Positions 1-11,615 of a stretch of 64,000 nt of DNA are shown in pieces; position 1 is the stretch's first letter, and each line of letters begins with the position of its first letter. The translations under genes and the position numbers were made by a program. The notes below the pieces were generated by a model. It was given only the letters and a program-made list of their open reading frames with translations, had not been told where the DNA came from and made no database searches. This DNA comes from Homalodisca vitripennis (Eukaryota > Arthropoda > Insecta > Hemiptera > Cicadellidae). The DNA lies in contig NC_060214.1 of the NCBI RefSeq assembly GCF_021130785.1, positions 110,439,001 through 110,503,000 on the forward strand, read 5' to 3'.

Positions 1-950
1 TTTCAAGAACGTGGATGTTTGGAGGGGGGAGTGGAAGGGAAACTCCTCCTTTCTTGGTAACATAACTGAGAACAAAGTGCAAAGAACTTGTTAGAGTAAG
101 AAATGCAGGAGCATAGGTGCAATAAAGAATAAGTTTAACCCATGATACAACCAAAAGAGGGGATTTTCTAGTTTTTGGAAAGTTTATGGGATTGGAAATC
201 CTCGTTTCTTGGAACTTCGGGATAATAGGCACAAGAAAAAAATACTTTTAATCCAAGAACCATTCACGAATAGATCCACTAGAGGGGTTATCTCATTTTG
301 GGAGAGTTTTAAGATCGTGGATGTTAGGGGGGGGGAGTGGGAGAGAAACTCCTCCTTTCTTGGGAACATAACTGAGAACTAAGTGCAGAGAACTTGTTAT
401 AGTAGGAACTCCAGGATCACAGGCGCAATAAAGAATAAGTTTAACCCCTGATACAACCAAAAGAGGGGATTCTCTAGCCTTTGGAAAGTTTATGGGCTTG
501 AAAATCCTCCTTTCTTGGAACCTCAGGACAAAAGGCACAAGAACTATTCACGTATAGGTCCACTATAGAAGTTTCCTGTTTTGGGAAAGTTCCAGACGCG
601 TGGATATAAGGAATGGGAGTGGTAAAGAAGCTCCTGAGAGAATATATCTGAGAACTAAGTGGAGAGAACTTGTTATAGTAGGAACTCCAGAGGCGCAATA
701 CAGAATAAGTTTAACCTATGGACCATTCATGATACACTCATAAGAAGGGATTTTCTAGTCTGTGTTAAGTTGCAGGGGATACGGGTATATGGGATGGGAA
801 ATCCTCCTTTCTTATAACTTCAGGATAATTGGCGGAAGAAAAAATACTTTTATCCAAGAACCATTCATGTATAAATCCACAACAGGAGTCTACTGTTTCA
901 AAGAGTTGTTTTAAAGAGTGCCAGAGACGTGAATATAAGGAATAGGAGTG
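1..950. repeat. Tandem array, ~300-bp unit, at least three copies, open at the left edge
   Basis: Anchors recur at near-constant spacing: the block around AATAAAGAATAAGTTTAAC at about 122, 428 and 698, and the block GAAATCCTC plus TTTCTTGGAAC at about 195, 500 and 799. The unit is therefore about 270-307 bp. Copies differ by substitutions and small indels. No coding potential is convincing; the open frames on the minus strand are repeats of the same unit. The array enters from outside the window. Confidence 0.85.
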
Positions 951-1135
951 GAAGAGAACACCCTCCTGGGAAACTACATCTAAACAAGGAACTCTAGAAT
1001 CGTAGTTGCAAGGAGGATATAAGGAGGAATAAAGGAGGAATGGAAGAGAACACCCTCTTGGGAAATTACATCTAAACAAGGAACTCTAGAATCGTAGTTG
1101 CAAGGAGGAAATATGGAGGAATAAAGGAGGAATGG
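940..1135. repeat. Two tandem copies of a ~90-bp subunit at the edge of the 300-bp array
   Basis: The block with AACACCCTC, ACATCTAAACAAGGAACTC and GTAGTTGCAAGGAGG occurs at about 958 and again about 1048, nearly identical. It looks like a recent local duplication within the decaying edge of the preceding array. Confidence 0.8.
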
Positions 1136-1430
1136 ATAATTCCTTTTCTTGGAAACACTCCTTAGGCTGGTTCTTGTTTTCGGTTTTCTTCTTGCGGTGA
1201 AGGATCCGTGGTATACTACACCCTCCGGGGGTTTAATGGGAATCTAAAGGAAGTTTTCTGGTCTGACTTTCTTAGTATAAAAATTCTATTAAGTATATTT
1301 TTCCAATCATAGCTCTTGGATGTATGGATGACTCGATGCGTTCCTCTTAAGCGGGTGTTACTCCTGAACTGTTGCTGGAATGTTTTATTTTGGTTCTGAG
1401 AAGAAATCTACAATCTAGAGATTTAAATAT
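1136..1430. other. Unassigned sequence
   Basis: No gene, RNA or repeat structure was recognised between the left tandem array and the first dispersed repeat. Confidence 0.5.
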
Positions 1431-1590
1431 GGGATTCGGTAACTAATTCCCTGCCCTTGTGATTTTCCTGGGAGAGTATTACAAGTTTAATCAAATTTTC
1501 CACTGTTCTCAACGAATTCTTCAAATAAATGACCTTGTATGTTACAATAAGAGCTACTCAATTTATTGCTTGTGTATAAATGTATATATA
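1431..1590 (-). repeat. Dispersed repeat family Y, copy 1, distal part
   Basis: The reverse complement resembles 5536-5690: shared blocks include TTGAGTAGCTC, ACATACAAGGTC, the region around GAAGAATTC or GAAGAATCC, and TCACAAGG followed by an AT-rich stretch. The same family appears in direct orientation at 4770-4880. In the copy at 5317 the family's other half lies immediately alongside. Here that half is at 2342-2581, separated by about 800 bp that contains the Penelope-like fragment. This suggests an insertion into copy 1. Confidence 0.65.
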
Positions 1591-1599
1591 TATATATTT

Positions 1600-2110
1600 A
1601 TCTTTGGCATACACCTATTTTCATTTTGATATTTATATTTATCACCTAAATTTATATTTATATACAGCTCAAAATTTATCTTTTGGCTGTGAACATTGTA
1701 ATAAACAACAGTGTGGTATTTGCAAAATTATGGATAAGACCGATCAATTCCAAAGTAGGGCCACTACAAAAACTTATCCAACAGCTAGAAAATTGGAATG
1801 TACTCCAACAATTCAATTTACCAACTAACCTGTAGGTTTTGTCCCAAGGACTACATTGGGCAAACCTAAAATTCTTTGCGGGTAAGAATAACCGGTCACC
1901 GTTTTTCTATTACTCACAAAGACGAAAGAATCCAGTAGCCTTACACGCTATTCACCACAATGAAAAGCTTTGATGATTGCTATAAACTCAAAACTATAAG
2001 GAAATATAAACCTTGTAAAAATGGCTCTCAAAATTTTTTGAATCTAAGGAATAATGAATTTGGTACACCAACTTATATTAAAATCGAAATAACCATATGG
2101 ACATATTATT
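1600..2110 (+). pseudogene. Decayed Penelope-like element fragment, GIY-YIG endonuclease end
   Basis: Translated pieces in different frames line up with the C-terminal endonuclease of Penelope-like retroelements. A Cys-rich linker reads C-N-K-Q-Q-C-G-I-C-K near 1705-1735. It is followed near 1832-1860 by F-C-P-K-D-Y-I-G-Q-T, which is the YIG half of GIY-YIG. Then come a G-H-R-F-S-I-T-H-K stretch, N-P-V-A-L-H-A-I-H-H-N and F-D-D-C-Y-K-L-K near 1960. Several frameshifts and a stop directly after the YIG segment show that it is dead. No reverse transcriptase domain is visible, so it is a 5'-truncated or fragmented copy. In the family this endonuclease nicks target DNA for target-primed reverse transcription. 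The assignment rests on motif recognition, not on a search. Confidence 0.7.
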
Positions 2111-2341
2111 CGCTAATTACTGTTTTCCACTTGAATCCTTAGATTCTGATCTAGAAATTTACCTAAATTTAAAATAATATTATATTTTGTTATTATTTTT
2201 TTAAATCAGTAACTAATCAAAACTTGTTTGAATGTCAAAATTGTTACTTACATTTAGAAAGTTCGTTATCAGGTGTTTGTTCTTTTGTTTGTTTATTTTA
2301 TACAGTGTACGTGAAAAAGTTGCAATTACAACGAAATATTT

Positions 2342-2581
2342 TTACAGGAAATATTTGTAGTTTTCTTTTACCATAAGGCGTTCTTGACAATTATATAAAT
2401 ATAAAAATATATCATTGTCAAGAACACGTTTTGAAAAGGTCATTAGAGGGATATTAGTGTCATCAACAATTGTACAAAGGTAACTACAAAACGTTCTAAA
2501 GCGACTCTTAAAGGCCGATTTATTAGCAACGCTGGTCTTCAGCAAGCCAACTTCCGACAACTGGGGATCGGGAAACAACAA
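2342..2581 (-). repeat. Dispersed repeat family Y, copy 1, proximal part
   Basis: The minus-strand translation contains N-I-P-L-M-T-F-S-K-R, matching N-I-P-F-M-T-F-S-K-R encoded on the plus strand at 5317-5538; the nucleotide similarity extends over about 150 bp. The family is unidentified. The short open frame may be a relic of element coding sequence, but no domain is recognisable. Confidence 0.6.
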
Positions 2582-2741
2582 TAGGATAGCTGTGACAACA
2601 ATAGGAGCTTTGGTCTAATGGTGCCAGGCTCTCATCTTGCTACACACACTAGTAGTGTAACTAGGTGAAAACTTGCAGTTTCCTGCGACAGACACTGTAA
2701 TGACCCGCTGTTGTGTTGGACGTTTACTGGTAGTTATTTCT

Positions 2742-3560
2742 AAGGTTGTAAGTTACCCGCCATCACTCTTCTACTCCTCTTGGGCGTCTAGAAGCTATAT
2801 TAGGCTAAGCGATAAAGTAGTCACAAATAGTATCGTAACATTATGATCTCTTTTTACCCAAGATGCGTAAATTAAAAATTTATTAAATATATAGAATTTA
2901 ATAAGATTTTTTACTTTTACCCAAATATGTTATATTTATATGGTAAAAATTTTATAGTTTCAAAAATTTGTATTTTTGAATAAAATTAAAATGTAAAGGT
3001 TGTAGGTTACCCGCCATCACTCTTCTACTCCTCCCGGACGTCTAGAAGCTATATTAGGCAAAGCGATAAGTATAATTTGATCTATCCAAACAGAAAGTTA
3101 CTTACAGTAATCGTAACATTATAACATCTCTTTACCCAAGAAGCGCAATTTTAAGATTTATAAAATATTCAATGTATAAGAATTTTTAATACTTTAAATT
3201 TTATTTGACCTAAATGTTATATTTATATGAAAATAGTTTTATAGTTTCAAAAATTAGTATTTTTAAATAAAATTGAAATGTAAAGGTTGTAAGTTACCTC
3301 CCATCACTCTTTTACTCCTCTTGGACGTCTAGAAGCTATATTAGGCAAAGCGATAAGTATAATTTGATCTATCGAAACAAAAAGTTATTTACAAATAGTA
3401 TCGTAACATTATAATCTCTCTTTACCTAAGTTGAATAATTTTAAATGTTATGAAATATCGAATTTATAAGAATATGTAGTAATTTAAATTTAACTAAATG
3501 TTAAGTTTATATGGTAACAGTGTTATAGTTTCAAAAAAATTATTATTTATAAATGTGTGC
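2742..3560. repeat. Three tandem copies of a ~254-297-bp AT-rich repeat
   Basis: The start block AAGGTTGTAAGTTACC recurs at about 2742, 2996 and 3293. Each copy then carries CATCACTCTT, GTCTAGAAGCTATATTAGGC, GATAAG and a distal block TATAGTTTCAAAAA. Copies are about 75-85% similar by eye. Confidence 0.85.
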
Positions 3561-4686
3561 ATTGCTAAATATAATTTAAAACTAACGAGCCTTCTTAAGC
3601 AATTAATTTTTAAAGTTCGCCATTCGAGAGCTAATTTCATTGCACAAGGAAGTTTGCCTAGTGTTTTCGTGAAACCGATCGTTAGCTGCTCTAATTTTGG
3701 TGGAGGTTGAAATCGAAAGGGCATCGTTAGGGTTACGATTACCAAATAATATTTTGTCATAGATCATATTTTTGACTTTTACACCAACTGTTAGACACAT
3801 AAGTAATCATTATAGTTAAATTAGATTCAGTCAATGTGTTGAGAAAATAGTAACATTTTACTTTTTGGTTCACGCTGGTTAGTATTTCAAGCTAAAAAAC
3901 TATAATCAGTAATTAATCAATCGTTTTGCATTTTTAGTTTATGTTATAACTAAACCCTCCCATTTTGATCCTTACCAAACATTAGCACGGTCGATAATTT
4001 ATTTATTTCTTAAGTGAAATTTCTCTATCGCTTTCACGGAAAACTAGGCTGATGACTATAAAATGCAAATCAACTCTCAGTTTCGTGACTAATTTAAACT
4101 ATTACAACCCAAATTAGCCTTAATATCTTTAAATTGCACTTCATAAAATAAATTATAAACTAATTGACCCAAACCTTAATCACACACTTGTAAATCAAAT
4201 TATGATACACAGTTATACCATTTTTCAAAGGCTTTAACATAAAATACTATAAATGAATTAATTTAATAGTTTAATAGTCCTTTAGGCTCAGTCGGAAGAA
4301 GTAGGTAAATTTCTTAACAACTGAAGAAAGTATTAATAATTATTACGTATGGTATTGACATGTACACAAGATCTCGAAAAAATATCATACTAGAAACAAG
4401 ACTGTTAGAGAAAACCCCTACAAAGTATTCCAAACATTATAAAACACCTTTTTTAATTTTTTATGTTCATAAATAACACAGCTATGATTGTTTCAATTTG
4501 AAAGGGCTCAACACTGTAACGAAATAGTGTAGCCTACCAAGTTAGCCAACGGACTTAGCCAAAATATTTATAAGATAAAAGTTTCAAACCTTTTAGGATT
4601 TCTTTTAGGCAGATATCTTTGTCCGCAAGTTGTGTTATATAGCCTACTATAAATAGGGCTATGAGAACAAAAAACAGCAACAAAGA

Positions 4687-4690
<4 letters not shown>
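3561..4690. other. AT-rich intergenic DNA
   Basis: Only short, low-complexity open frames are present. No gene, RNA or repeat structure was recognised. Confidence 0.5.

Positions 4691-4758
<68 letters not shown>
4691..4758. repeat. (TA)n microsatellite
   Basis: Nearly pure TA dinucleotides for about 68 bp with one phase break. The Tyr/Ile run that can be translated through it is an artefact of the repeat. Confidence 0.95.
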
Positions 4759-4762
<4 letters not shown>

Positions 4763-4769
4763 TTTTGTC

Positions 4770-4880
4770 CATGTCCTTTTCCTGGGAAAGTTTTATACAC
4801 TCAAACTTTCAACTATTCCATACGAATTCTTCTAATAAATGGCCTTATGCATTACAAATACAAGTTTCTCAACTACTTAT
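4770..4880 (+). repeat. Dispersed repeat family Y, copy 2 (partial)
   Basis: Shares CCTGGGA, GAATTCTTC, AATAAATG followed by CCTT, and CTCAACTA or CTACTCAA blocks with 1465-1560 in the same orientation. It lies beside the (TA)n tract, as copy 1 lies beside a shorter TA run. Confidence 0.55.
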
Positions 4881-5316
4881 CTAGAAATATGATTGTTTCA
4901 TTGGTATGAACAAATTTTGGAAAGAGCTAAAGTAGGATATAATACAAACTTTTGAATGAGGGGTGATTTTGGACTCTGGGAGTCATGTTCGGTAAAATTA
5001 AGCAAATATTTAAGTAAATAGTAAAGTATAAAGTAGGTGATAAAAAAGCAATACGCTGATTTTCATAGTAAACACTACACGAAAAGGAACTAAATAATAA
5101 TAACAGTATAATGATTATGCCGGAGATCAGTAAGTCGTAAACTCTAACCTAAAATGGTCGTTATTATCAATATTTTGTGTTTTTCGGAAAACGCAAATCG
5201 CAATCAGGAGATCGGTTATTTATTGTTGTTATATCATTTATTTATTATGTATTATAATCGTATCTTACTATAAAATTAATTGGAATCTATATTAAAATAT
5301 CCCTCTCCTATCGTTC
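4881..5316. other. AT-rich intergenic DNA
   Basis: No gene or repeat recognised. Confidence 0.5.
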
Positions 5317-5690
5317 GTGTATTTATTTCAAATATTTTTATGGAGTTGGCAAAACCGTCTAATGTGTGTGAAGCCTAAATGCCTTAGAACGGAACTGCCT
5401 GAACCTCATCTTGCGGCTCTTGGTGCCGCTTTTGAAAGTTCCGTTGTTACCTTTGTTTGTACAACCGTTAATCACACTAATATCCCTTTCATGACCTTTT
5501 CAAAACGTTTTCTTGACAGTAATGTATGCATACATTAATTGAGCAGTTGAGTAGCTCATATTTTTAACATACAAGGTCTTGTATTTGAAGAATCCATGGA
5601 GGGCAGTGGAAAATTTGATTAAACCAGTAAAACCTTCCCAGGAAAATCACAAGGACAGAAAATAAATTCACCGAATCCCATATTGAAAGT
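5317..5690 (+). repeat. Dispersed repeat family Y, copy 3 (most compact copy)
   Basis: A plus-strand open frame ends with N-I-P-F-M-T-F-S-K-R-F-L-D. It runs straight into the part matching the reverse complement of 1431-1575. The contiguity of both halves here, against about 800 bp of extra DNA between them in copy 1, defines the repeat and suggests that copy 1 was interrupted. Confidence 0.65.
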
Positions 5691-5850
5691 CTCTTATGTA
5701 TAGGAACCTAAGGACGTCAAACAGCTCTCTTGAGCTTGTTCACAATGAGCAATAAAAGGATGCTTTCTGCAGGAGGCCATGATCATCAGTAATTTTATTA
5801 ACTAATTTGAACAAAAACAGGATCAGGGGATCATACCAGGGTATGCAGAG

Positions 5851-5865
5851 GTACTTAAATTTGTA
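5851..5865 (+). repeat. Target-site duplication, left copy
   Basis: GTACTTAAATTTGTA is repeated exactly at 6879-6893, bracketing the Penelope-like insertion. Confidence 0.8.
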
Positions 5866-6027
5866 GACTCTTGGGGCAATTGGAAAATTCTTTAAATATT
5901 ACTACAGTGTAACCATTGAACAAAGCAATAGATTTGATGTAATTTATTTAGTTCTTTCTTGTAAGTTTTCTGTTGAAAGTGGTGTATTTAACAGTCTATA
6001 AATCATTGAATTAAATTTTGCTCTTTT

Positions 6028-6688
6028 TTGTGCAGATGGATGGTTAGATTCATTGATGATGAACCTATCTGTATGAGTTGGTTTCCTGTGTCAAATCACT
6101 ACACAACTCTTGACAATATACTAAAAAAAGCTTTAAAAAAAAGAAGTAGAAAAGATAAAACAACATTAAGACCACCTCAAGACACAAAACATGAATTTAT
6201 TTGCACAACAAACAGCACTTTTTCAAACCAAATATTCATAAATTTTAAAAAGCATACAAATAAAACTGTCACTCACAGAACAAGCAACAAATTATCCCAA
6301 ATTTTAGGAAACCCTAAGGAAAAAAATTTCAAATAGTAGTAAACCGGGAATTTATGAAATTGGATGCGATGACTGTGACAAAATGTATATTGGACAAACA
6401 AAAAGAACAATAAAAACACGATTTAAAGAGCATTTATCACACACAAAATATGGAAGAGTTGACAAATCTGCTGTAGCCAAGCACTGCATTGAATCAGGAC
6501 ACAGAACATCAATTACAAATCTAAAATTAATAAAAGAAATAACAAAACCAATGAACTTGAATGCTTGAGAAACACTATACATAAACAAAAATAAAGAAAA
6601 ACTCATGAACAATGAAGAGGGCCCTATTGAAAATTCAAATCTTCTTTCTTCTCAATTTATTCAAAAATTAAACTCTAGTCAAATCTAA
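6028..6688 (+). pseudogene. Penelope-like element endonuclease relic, GIY-YIG domain
   Basis: The first frame (6028-6336) encodes the linker after the reverse transcriptase, ending R-T-S-N-K-L-S-Q-I-L-G-N-P. A frameshift in the A-run near 6318-6327 moves the reading to another frame. That frame gives K-P-G-I-Y-E-I-G-C-D-D-C-D-K-M-Y-I-G-Q-T, a complete GIY-x10-YIG motif. It continues with the conserved R, H and N/S positions of the domain (R-F-K-E-H; V-A-K-H-C-I-E-S-G-H). A TGA at 6566 replaces the usual Trp before E-T-L-Y-I, and the frame then runs to TAA at 6686-6688. One frameshift and one nonsense change make it non-functional. In the family this nuclease makes the nick that primes reverse transcription. 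Confidence 0.8.
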
Positions 6689-6787
6689 TTTTTCATACTG
6701 GCCAAAATTTTTGTATTTACATTTTTACACCATATATGTTATTTTAATATTAATTATAACAAACAATGTGTAAATATTTATTTGTGG

Positions 6788-6842
6788 AGTTGCCTGAAGA
6801 TGAAACCTTTGGTTTCAAAAGGCCTCGTCCAAAAAATAAACA
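6788..6842 (+). ncRNA. Hammerhead-ribozyme-like core in element 3' tail (degenerate)
   Basis: CTGAAGA (6794-6800) fits the CUGANGA core box. A 7-bp stem II follows (TGAAACC at 6801-6807 with GGTTTCA at 6811-6817), then AAA where GAAA is expected, so G12 appears lost. AATAAA at 6835-6840 could serve as a polyadenylation signal. Penelope-like elements are known to carry hammerhead motifs. This one is probably inactive. Confidence 0.45.
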
Positions 6843-6878
6843 ATTTGAAAAAAGTAGTGTTTTTATTAACATTTAGTA

Positions 6879-6893
6879 GTACTTAAATTTGTA
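6879..6893 (+). repeat. Target-site duplication, right copy
   Basis: Exact copy of 5851-5865. Confidence 0.8.
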
Positions 6894-9800
6894 AAGGTAA
6901 AATCGAGGCTTACTGTAGACTTGCAAAAATAGTCCGTTTAAATTGTAGGGATAAAAAACCTTATTACTTCATTCGCAGCACTATTTGGCAAGACCTTGAT
7001 GGTAATTGTTATGCCCATTAAAATCCATATACGTGTGATATAAGTGGCTGCCCACTTACGACTGCGGTCTCTGTTACAGTCAGGCCGTAATGGTGTGTCT
7101 ACGACGGGGTTGATCAGGGCTGGAAACATTATACGACACCAAGGCCGAGCACTTTGTTACGTACAAAAGTGAATGATTAACTCATACCTAGATTAGGTTG
7201 GCAAGCCTGCCTAATGGCAGTGGAGTAGCTAGATTATTTTAAGGAGGTTATGTTGGGGGGACTGAAGGAAATCTACGACGAATAGGAAAGGTTTCAGATT
7301 TTAATTGGACTCCACGGTTATGTTGGCACGATTGATCAAATCGAAACAACTAATAATGTTTCAGCGGTTAGTACTTTTAATTTCATGGAATTAAAGGAAC
7401 ACAAAAGGGATTTAATTAAATCGATACGAAGATCGTGTTATCAAAATCGATTGTTAGAACGAAGTAATAATTCTCAAGGTTATTTTGAAATGGTGGGGAG
7501 AGGGTTTGGGTTAGAGCAAGAAACCACAAAATATTTAAGGACTGTATTATTACACTCCATAGAAGTGTAATTGAAGCATGAATAAAAATTTATAGAATTT
7601 ATAAGGCAAGATATTGTAGACAGGACCAAGATATCTATTTGCCACAGTAAATAGCTAATAACACTTTTATAAGCCTATTCTAAAGCTTCAGGGAGATGAT
7701 ATGGTCTACCAATATATTCTATAACTAAAGAAAGTTAGTTACACCATTTAAATCGAGAATGGCTGTACCGATAATAACAATCTATAATTTGCTGCAATCA
7801 TCTCCACCCCTAATAGAAGAATAACTATTAAAACATCGTAAAAGTTCACGATAAAATCAGGTAAATTTCAAAATAAAAAGGTTTTCATATAATAGTATAG
7901 AAAGAGCCCGTTAAATGTAATCAACTGCTTAAACATTGTTTTATGACATCTCAACCGTATGTTTTATTAACGTAACAACTATTTTCAATTAGTTTACACA
8001 TTGTCTTGAAAGCATAGAGTAAGCTTAGTAGTAATAACACTTCTTATTTCTACCTTTTCTGCAACCACTGTTGAGCACAGAGTAAGAAAATATAATATAT
8101 CATAAAAGTAAAAGTTTTAGTAAAACTATACTTTTAACTGTACATTGTAGCATATATTAAGTCAGCACTGTAATGCAGATACCAAAGAGTATTTTACTAC
8201 CAAACTTTTACTATACACTTAAAGACTGTTATAAAACCCATCTTAACTGGTTTTTTGATAAAAATAGATTTCTCAGACTTGTGTATTTGTATATATTTCC
8301 TTAATCGTGTAAGCAAGGCAAAATCAACTATGACACAAAAATACTAAGACCAGATTACATTATAATGGCCATAAATATACTATTTTAAAACGTATGTACT
8401 TTATCATGGCAACAGTGCAAGCACAACATTGGTTTCGGAAAAATAATTCACTCGAACCAGAAGTATTCATACACGTGTATGAGCGTTCAAAATTGCGTGC
8501 GAAGCAGCAGGTAACTGCTAGTAATGACATTAATCAAGGTGTAGGTATAAGTGAGGTGATAGGTGAGGAAAGTGTAGTAACTACAACATACAAAATAAAT
8601 GTAAGATACAAAATATAAAGTAGGAAGAAGAGAGCACAGTTATAATGTGATTAAGGGGTGGCAGTCAATTTAAGTACACAGTAGTGCTGCGGGGTTTGCC
8701 TACCCAGGGGTTGAACGGCGCACCCCGCTAGCCACTGTCTGACACATTATATACCTTATATCCCCGTATATACCCTTTATATACCCTAGAATTCGAAGAG
8801 TGGCAGAAAATTAACCAAACGACCTAAAATCCTTTTCTACTACATTATTCTAATTTATAATAATTTCAATTGCTCATAGGAACATATTTCATTATTGGTT
8901 CGGTATAAAATATCGTGGGAAGAACGTAAACATTGCCTAAAACGTGTATACAGGAATGTTTGTATAGTCTGGAAAATTATTATTCATAAATCGTATTGAA
9001 ATATAAAACCAACTGTGCACCTGTCTACAAGTCGTTATTAATATATTTAAACATTTGACTTATAAAGCGTGCTGACTTACATTTATTTAATAGTATTACA
9101 AAATTCCTTAATCGGGATTTAAATGTTTACAACTACCGTTTACTCGAGGTTTTTAATGAAAGTGGTTTAATAACTAGTATAATAAAGTAGTAGTTGAAAG
9201 GTATATTTGTACAAATAAAATTTGAATTATGTTGTACATTTTTTCGACTTGGAAATTTATTGTACTAAATGTATTCTTCTCGCGAAAAACTTTGCAGTGA
9301 ACAAATCATATTGACACGTTTAATTAACTTTTCGAAAATTTAAAGTGTTAATATTTTTACCTAAACTTTATTTTTTGTGTTTGTGAACATTGGAGAGCGT
9401 TTGTTCATTAAAACCTTTTTTCTCTCTTTTTTAGGAAAAAAACCTTTTATGTGTATATACAAAACATAGAACAATGTTTACAATATAAAAAGTCTATAGT
9501 CTACAGTAAAAAATAAAAAAGTTTACTGGAACAACTTATTGAGTAACCTTTAAAGCATGATTTTATTCAAAAAACATAACTCGCATGGTAGTGTGTTCGA
9601 ATATATTTGTTATCAAATATTACAATTTCTTACGAAAGAGCTTTTTGAAGTGATATTATAATTGACCAAATATAATTTGAGTATGATATAATTCCCTTTC
9701 ACTATGTACATTACGCTATATATACGTGTAAATGTAAATTTAAATTTTAAATGTAAAAAATAAATTTGTGAAATTTAAATCATATTTTGTTATAATATAT

Positions 9801-9908
9801 AAACAATTCCCAATCATACGGAAATATTAGTAACTTACACGTACTTGAAGAAAACCGTCAAATAGTTAATCTTGCAAGTAAGTATGTGAGTATGGTTTTC
9901 CGACTTAC

Positions 9909-9910
<2 letters not shown>
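6894..9910. other. AT-rich intergenic DNA
   Basis: No gene recognised. Local items are a GC-rich hairpin near 8684-8723 and a short run of TATA/CCCC-rich near-repeats at 8748-8792. Open frames (for example 7385-7570 and 8394-8618) are short and show no domain. Confidence 0.5.

Positions 9911-9956
<46 letters not shown>
9911..9956. repeat. (CA)n microsatellite
   Basis: Uninterrupted CA dinucleotides for about 46 bp. Confidence 0.95.
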
Positions 9957-9960
<4 letters not shown>

Positions 9961-11550
9961 TATTTATTTATATTTATATTACCTATAACACTACTAAAAA
10001 ATCAGTACTTTCCCCCTAACTGGGAAAACTTAACTACAGTTCAGTATTATTAAATTACTGTCTGAAAAAGAGAGAGCGCAAGAAATTATATAGTAGTATT
10101 TAAAATTGTCAGTTAGGTAACTTAAAAATCGAATGCTGACACAGTACATAGATATCAAATCAAGTATTTTAAATCAATACCTTTTCAGAGATACAGCCCC
10201 TTAAAAAACTTACATTAAAGCAGGAAAAATATAAAAGAACAAATATTTAGTTAGGCATTGAAATTAAGAATTGCATAGTCATTCCTCGTAGATTTTAAGG
10301 TTTTATTGCTTAAGGAGATGAGGTTTTGTGAAAAAAATAATTTGTTGAAATAACATGTTTTAAGATCGTCTATTTCTTAAGGAAATGCAATTTATTTTTA
10401 TAATGTCAGATCTTCCATTCGTTTTTTTTTACAAACTACGTATGCAAAAACATACCTTCATCTGTGACTTCAAATATGACTCTAAGTACTGTTTTACACG
10501 TAAGTGAATCATAGTGAAATTATTTTTTTATTTGCCTGTCTTTGAAAAAATACCTCTTTAATTAAAATAAAAACTAACTTAACCAAACAATAATGGCACC
10601 ACCCAACAATTATACAGTACTAGACATTTTTAATTGTTTTCATAACAATATAAAATTATAGTTCTAATGCAGTGCTACCAGCATAGAACTTGGAGTAAAA
10701 ATTACCCCAGTCGATTTAGAAGCAGGAACCATTAGTCCCAGATAAATAAAGCTGTTATAAATGTAACACATGGGAGAGCAGTATTAGCTACCTAGCTAGG
10801 AGCCATAAATAAGCTAATTATTGTGTAATTGCAGCCCAGTATTACAGACCACATGTGTTATTAATGCTCCTTGTAATGGTGGTATATGCAGGCCCGGTGT
10901 TACACTTGATGATAATGTTTGTTCCTGTCAATGGGTTTGGTTAATTGATAACTGTCTTCGGCCAGTTGAAGAGGTAATTAAAGTTGCGTTTTAATTATAA
11001 TTATATTCGCGTCATTACTGGTGGTCACATATATGGAAATTAAAAGACTCTCAATCTAATAATTGGATTGTAAATCCACGAAAGCGTAATTATTTGCTAC
11101 TCAAAGTTATTACCTGTATTAAAACTGTATTACCTTATTTGGGGTATCGAATCGTATTTTTAAAATTTATTCCTTTTTTAATAGAACGAATTATTATTTT
11201 TACTATCACGAATATTTACTGGATTTATAAGTTATGTTGTTTGTATTTCTCCGATTTAAATGTTTTGGTCAACTAAAATAGGTTTTTATCAAAATATGAT
11301 AAGTTAATTTGAGTATACAATATTATATTTTAGTCTTTTTAAATGAACATGATCATTTTTAATTAAAATATTATGGATAGTTACATTTAGTTGACATTTT
11401 TTAGGTCTTAGTAGACAAAAAGCTACTATTCTATTTAATTATTTGCAAATTGGAAAATATTATAGGAGAAGTGTGAATAATCTAACTGAAGAGACGTCAT
11501 GGTAATCACATACAAGACATGGATCAAACAAGTTAATTAAACACATCTAT

Positions 11551-11554
<4 letters not shown>
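9957..11554. other. AT-rich intergenic DNA between opposite-phase microsatellites
   Basis: No gene recognised. A moderately GC-richer patch at 10830-10985 has no obvious repeat character and could be regulatory; this is a guess. Confidence 0.4.

Positions 11555-11612
<58 letters not shown>
11555..11612. repeat. (GT)n microsatellite
   Basis: Uninterrupted GT dinucleotides for about 58 bp. Confidence 0.95.

Positions 11613-11615
<3 letters not shown>

Larger units (their letters stand above)
5866..6878 (+). mobile_element. 5'-truncated Penelope-like retroelement insertion
   Basis: About 1.0 kb is bracketed by an exact 15-bp direct repeat (5851-5865 and 6879-6893). Inside, the coding relic of the GIY-YIG endonuclease (6028-6688) is followed by a 3' untranslated tail. 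The tail has a hammerhead-like core at 6794-6826 and AATAAA at 6835-6840. The reverse transcriptase part is absent, as expected for abortive target-primed reverse transcription. The intact duplication means that the insertion ends are still recognisable, so this copy is younger than the fragment at 1.6-2.1 kb. Confidence 0.75.

Noticed and set aside
4555..4800. Tyr/Ile-repeat protein across the (TA)n tract (also 58679-59050)
   Set aside because: Pure translation of microsatellite DNA.
5961..6034. Possible retained intron (GTAAGT to TTTTTTGTGCAG) in the Penelope-like insertion
   Set aside because: Sequence before the donor is full of stops in all frames, so no coding exon supports it.
8684..8723. 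GCGGGGT...ACCCCGC hairpin resembling a 7-bp tRNA acceptor stem
   Set aside because: Only about 40 nt long and without A or B boxes, so not a tRNA.
9911..11612. (CA)n and (GT)n tracts 1.6 kb apart as terminal inverted repeats of an element
   Set aside because: Flanking sequences share nothing; two independent microsatellites are the simpler reading.
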